Source: Prochlorococcus sp. AG-402-G22 (GTDB taxonomy: Bacteria > Cyanobacteriota > Cyanobacteriia > PCC-6307 > Cyanobiaceae). Taken from it: 64,000 bases of DNA. The translations under genes and the position numbers were made by a program. The stretch spans positions 23,279 through 87,278 of the forward strand of contig QCHV01000005.1 in the NCBI GenBank assembly GCA_003217035.1, in the 5' to 3' direction. Every line of letters starts with the position of its first letter. Positions within the stretch are counted from its first letter, which is position 1. The notes beneath the pieces were generated by a model. It searched no databases and was not told where the DNA came from. It worked only from the letters and a program-made list of their open reading frames with translations. Below, piece by piece: positions 61,416-64,000 of the stretch.

Positions 61416-64000
61416 CTTAATGCAGTGATCAATTGTTCTTTCGCATATTCCAAAGCATCATTTAACTTTTTAGAATCACGTCCACCAGCCTGAGCCAAGT
61501 TAGGGCGGCCTCCACCTCCACCTCCACAGATCTTGGCTACACTCCCAAGAAATTTCCCTGCATTTAAGCCTCGTAAAACAATTTCAGTTCCAAATGCAGC
61601 AATAAATACTACTTTCCCTTGTTCACTTGGATTTGGTATTCCGGCAAGTATAACTGCAGAATCTTCACCTAACTGATCAATTAATCCCTTCGCAGAAGAT
61701 TGAAGAGCATCACCAGTTAGACCATCCAAGCGAGATACAAGATATTGACTATTTCCTATAGATGAAGCTTTCCCAATTAATGCTGAAGTTTTAGCTAAGG
61801 CAATTTCTTTTTGTGCCTTAAGAAGTGACTTATTTAATAATTTAACTTCATCCTGCAACTGAAGTACACGTTCAACAATCTGACCGGGTTGAATCTTAAA
61901 CTGTTCACTCAAAGTTTTAACCACCAAATCTCGATCATTTAAATAATCTAAAACACCTGGCCCAGCAACGGCTTCTATTCGACGAATACCAGAAGCTATT
62001 CCATATTCACTAACTATTTTGAATGCACCTATCTCAGCTGTATTAGAAACATGTGTTCCGCCACACAGTTCTAATGAGACTCCCGGAACATCAACTACTC
62101 GAACTGATTCACCATATTTTTCACCAAACATCGCTATAGCTCCAGCAGCCTTGGCATCATCAATCTGCATCTCCTTAAAGACTAAAGAATGAGCCTCTGA
62201 TATCCACAAATTTATTAAATCTTCAACCTGATTTAAATCACTAAGTTGTAGAGCATTAGGGCAATGAAAATCAAAACGTAATCTGTCAAAATCAACAAGA
62301 GAACCGGCTTGACTGATTTTCTTGTTTACTATCTTCTGCAAGGAGGCTTGTAAAAGGTGAGTTGCAGTGTGATTAATTTGAGCACGTCTACGACTAACGG
62401 AATTCACTTTACTTTCAATAACATCACCTAATTTCAAGATACCAGTCTTAACTATTCCACTATGAACAAAAACATTATTTTTGCGAGTAACGGTATTAAC
62501 TTCAATCATGCAATTCTCTAGAGATTCCTTATGAAAAGTCCCCTTATCGCCTACTTGACCACCACCTTCTCCATAGAAAGGAGTCTTATCAAGAACAACT
62601 TGAATTAAATCGCCACCTCGCGCTTCTTCTGCAATCTCACCGTTAACCAATATTGCTTTAACAGTACTACTTTCTTGGAGGACTTTATATCCATTAAATA
62701 AAGTTGGATTAAAGCGTCTAACTACTTTAGAAATTGTTTCTTGCAACGTCAAATCAATTGTGGTTGTTGCAGCCTTGGCTCTTTCTCGCTGGCGTTGCAT
62801 AGCTTTTTCAAATCCTTGTAAATCAACTTTTAAATTATGTTCTTGAGCAATTTCTTCTGTTAATTCCAACGGAAATCCGTAGGTATCATAAAGTTCAAAA
62901 GCCTGTTCACCTGAAATTCTTTTTGGTTTATCTGATAGCAAGTCATCTAATAATTTTTCCCCTCTCTCTAATGTTTCTAAAAAACGTGCTTCTTCTTTCT
63001 CCAATTCACTGAAAATAGAATCTTGTTTTTCTAGTAATTGAGGGTAAGTAGGCGTAAGTAATTCAATGGCAACCTGAGCTACATCTTTTATAAAAGGTTT
63101 TGCAATACCAATTAATCGTCCATGCCTAATTACACGTCTTACTAATCTTCTCAAAACATATCCTCGTCCTAAATTACTAGCTATTACTCCGTCACTAATC
63201 AATTGCACACATGCTCTAGTATGATCTCCAATGACCTTATAAGAAACTCGTGTTTTTTCATCAAGTTTCTGATAGTCCTGGGCAACTAAAGAGGCAACTT
63301 TCTCTAGTAAAGGGTAAATTAAATCTGTTTCATAATTATTAGGTACACCCTGCAAGATCTGAGCCATTCTCTCTAACCCCATTCCAGTATCAATATTGAA
63401 CTCTGCAAGTGAAGTCAGTTTCCCATTCACATCTCTATTAAATTGCATAAACACTAAGTTATAAAATTCTATAAATCGAGTGCTGTCTTCTAAATCAATT
63501 TTCTTATTGCCAAGCTCTGGCTTGAAATCGTAATACAACTCTGAACAAGGGCCACATGGACCAGTAGGACCTGAAGACCAAAAATTATCAGCTTCATCCA
63601 TTCGGATAATACGTTGAGGGTGTACTCCAATAACATCTCTCCAAATTTGCTCAGTTTCATCATCTTCACGAAAAATACTGACTATTATCTGCTTTGGATC
63701 CAAGCAAAAAACATTAATACTGAGCTCCCAAGCCCATTGAATTGCCTCTTTTTTGAAATAATCGCCAAAAGAAAAATTACCTAGCATCTCAAAATAAGTC
63801 TGATGTCTTGCAGTGCGACCTACATTCTCAATGTCATTGGTACGTATACATTTCTGACTAGTGGCGACCCTTAAGGCCGGTTTAACTTGATGGCCAAGGA
63901 ATACAGGTTTAAATGGCAACATCCCCGCAATTGTTAATAGTACGGTGGGATCATGAGGCACTAAAGAAGCACTAGGCAAAATCTTATGACCACGCTCAGC
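61412..64000 (-). CDS. alaS: Alanyl-tRNA synthetase (partial, N-terminus beyond window)
   Basis: AlaS charges tRNA-Ala and clears mischarged species. At the window edge the reading frame is open and begins AERGHKILPSASLVPHDPTV, so about 25 to 30 N-terminal residues are missing. Visible parts are the aminoacylation core (TIAGMLPFKPVFLG, NFSFGDYFKKEAIQWAW, GLERMAQILQG), the editing domain with HTATHLLQASLQK and CGGTHVSNTAEIGAFKI (both zinc-type motifs), and the glycine-rich C-terminus CGGGGGGRPNLAQAGG with DUF/DHHA1 domain. It shares its stop with speA. Confidence 0.97.
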   Translation of the reverse strand, partial: AERGHKILPSASLVPHDPTVLLTIAGMLPFKPVFLGHQVKPALRVATSQKCIRTNDIENVGRTARHQTYFEMLGNFSFGDYFKKEAIQWAWELSINVFCLDPKQIIVSIFREDDETEQIWRDVIGVHPQRIIRMDEADNFWSSGPTGPCGPCSELYYDFKPELGNKKIDLEDSTRFIEFYNLVFMQFNRDVNGKLTSLAEFNIDTGMGLERMAQILQGVPNNYETDLIYPLLEKVASLVAQDYQKLDEKTRVSYKVIGDHTRACVQLISDGVIASNLGRGYVLRRLVRRVIRHGRLIGIAKPFIKDVAQVAIELLTPTYPQLLEKQDSIFSELEKEEARFLETLERGEKLLDDLLSDKPKRISGEQAFELYDTYGFPLELTEEIAQEHNLKVDLQGFEKAMQRQRERAKAATTTIDLTLQETISKVVRRFNPTLFNGYKVLQESSTVKAILVNGEIAEEARGGDLIQVVLDKTPFYGEGGGQVGDKGTFHKESLENCMIEVNTVTRKNNVFVHSGIVKTGILKLGDVIESKVNSVSRRRAQINHTATHLLQASLQKIVNKKISQAGSLVDFDRLRFDFHCPNALQLSDLNQVEDLINLWISEAHSLVFKEMQIDDAKAAGAIAMFGEKYGESVRVVDVPGVSLELCGGTHVSNTAEIGAFKIVSEYGIASGIRRIEAVAGPGVLDYLNDRDLVVKTLSEQFKIQPGQIVERVLQLQDEVKLLNKSLLKAQKEIALAKTSALIGKASSIGNSQYLVSRLDGLTGDALQSSAKGLIDQLGEDSAVILAGIPNPSEQGKVVFIAAFGTEIVLRGLNAGKFLGSVAKICGGGGGGRPNLAQAGGRDSKKLNDALEYAKEQLITALS

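Noticed and set aside
1..64000. CRISPR array, prophage, insertion sequence, rRNA, transposase
   Set aside because: No regularly spaced repeats, integrase, transposase, phage structural gene or rRNA motif was seen; the holin-like protein is a chromosomal YqjE-type protein.

Overview
The window is 64 kb of core chromosome from an AT-rich marine picocyanobacterium, most probably a Prochlorococcus of low-light type. The lines of evidence are a permuted two-piece tmRNA whose tag reads ANKIVSFSRQTAPVAA, two high-light-inducible (Hli) proteins, PsbX and Ycf66, a sufBCDS operon, cyanobacterial hypothetical families (DUF3120, DUF2973, the PDZ/radical SAM/DUF512 protein), very short intergenic spaces and many small genes. 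The strain cannot be fixed from sequence reading alone. I see no prophage, insertion sequence, CRISPR array, rRNA or plasmid function; this is housekeeping DNA.

Layout. 1-4 kb: rimO (cut by the window edge), a VKOR-thioredoxin fusion, nadB and a DUF3120 membrane protein. 4-9.4 kb: a + strand series with the DUF512 radical SAM protein, a TolC-like outer membrane protein, an inositol-phosphatase-like enzyme, a YihY membrane protein and a zinc-ribbon membrane protein. 9.4-15 kb: xseB-xseA, an Hli gene, small cyanobacterial genes, an HtrA protease and an ABC-F ATPase. 15-16.3 kb: a cluster of small unknowns (a Nif11-like peptide, a ribbon-helix-helix protein, a 54-aa membrane protein) around a palindrome-rich control region. 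16.3-22.7 kb: a minus-strand run of anmK, TrkA-like and TrkH-like K+ uptake genes, an SLC13/RCK_C permease and an NDH-2-like oxidoreductase. 22.8-28.7 kb: cysH-coaX, prxQ/bcp, a phosphopantetheinyl transferase, rarA, pgm. 28.7-35.3 kb: a DUF4912 protein and sufBCDS. 35.3-45.8 kb: an S9 peptidase, def, rpsU, a HIT protein, an SbmA/ABCD-type ABC exporter, a second Hli, ycf66-psbX, yggT, accC, tRNA-Leu and an LpxB-like glycosyltransferase. 45.8-53.7 kb: a PRC-barrel protein, smc, small unknowns, a DUF883-like/holin-like membrane pair and a THUMP methyltransferase. 53.8-64 kb: ssrA, argJ, coaE, gatB, thiO, ndk, speA and alaS (cut by the window edge).

The genes cover translation and its quality control (rimO, def, rpsU, gatB, alaS, tmRNA, tRNA-Leu), cofactor synthesis (nadB, coaX, coaE, phosphopantetheinyl transferase, thiO, sufBCDS), sulfate reduction (cysH), carbon and lipid supply (pgm, accC), DNA maintenance (xseAB, rarA, smc), ion homeostasis and photosystem accessory proteins. 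Packing is extreme: five convergent gene pairs share one TTAA as both stop codons, several genes overlap at starts or stops, and many starts are TTG or GTG.

I did not find a convincing new multi-gene system. The most unusual signals are a perfect 30-bp palindrome inside the TolC-like gene (7075-7104), the Nif11-like peptide that ends at its Gly-Gly, the palindromes in front of the ribbon-helix-helix gene, a tRNA-Leu with A34, and a small stand-alone protein resembling the LigD 3'-phosphoesterase. Every assignment here comes from reading motifs and recalled family knowledge; no database search was run.
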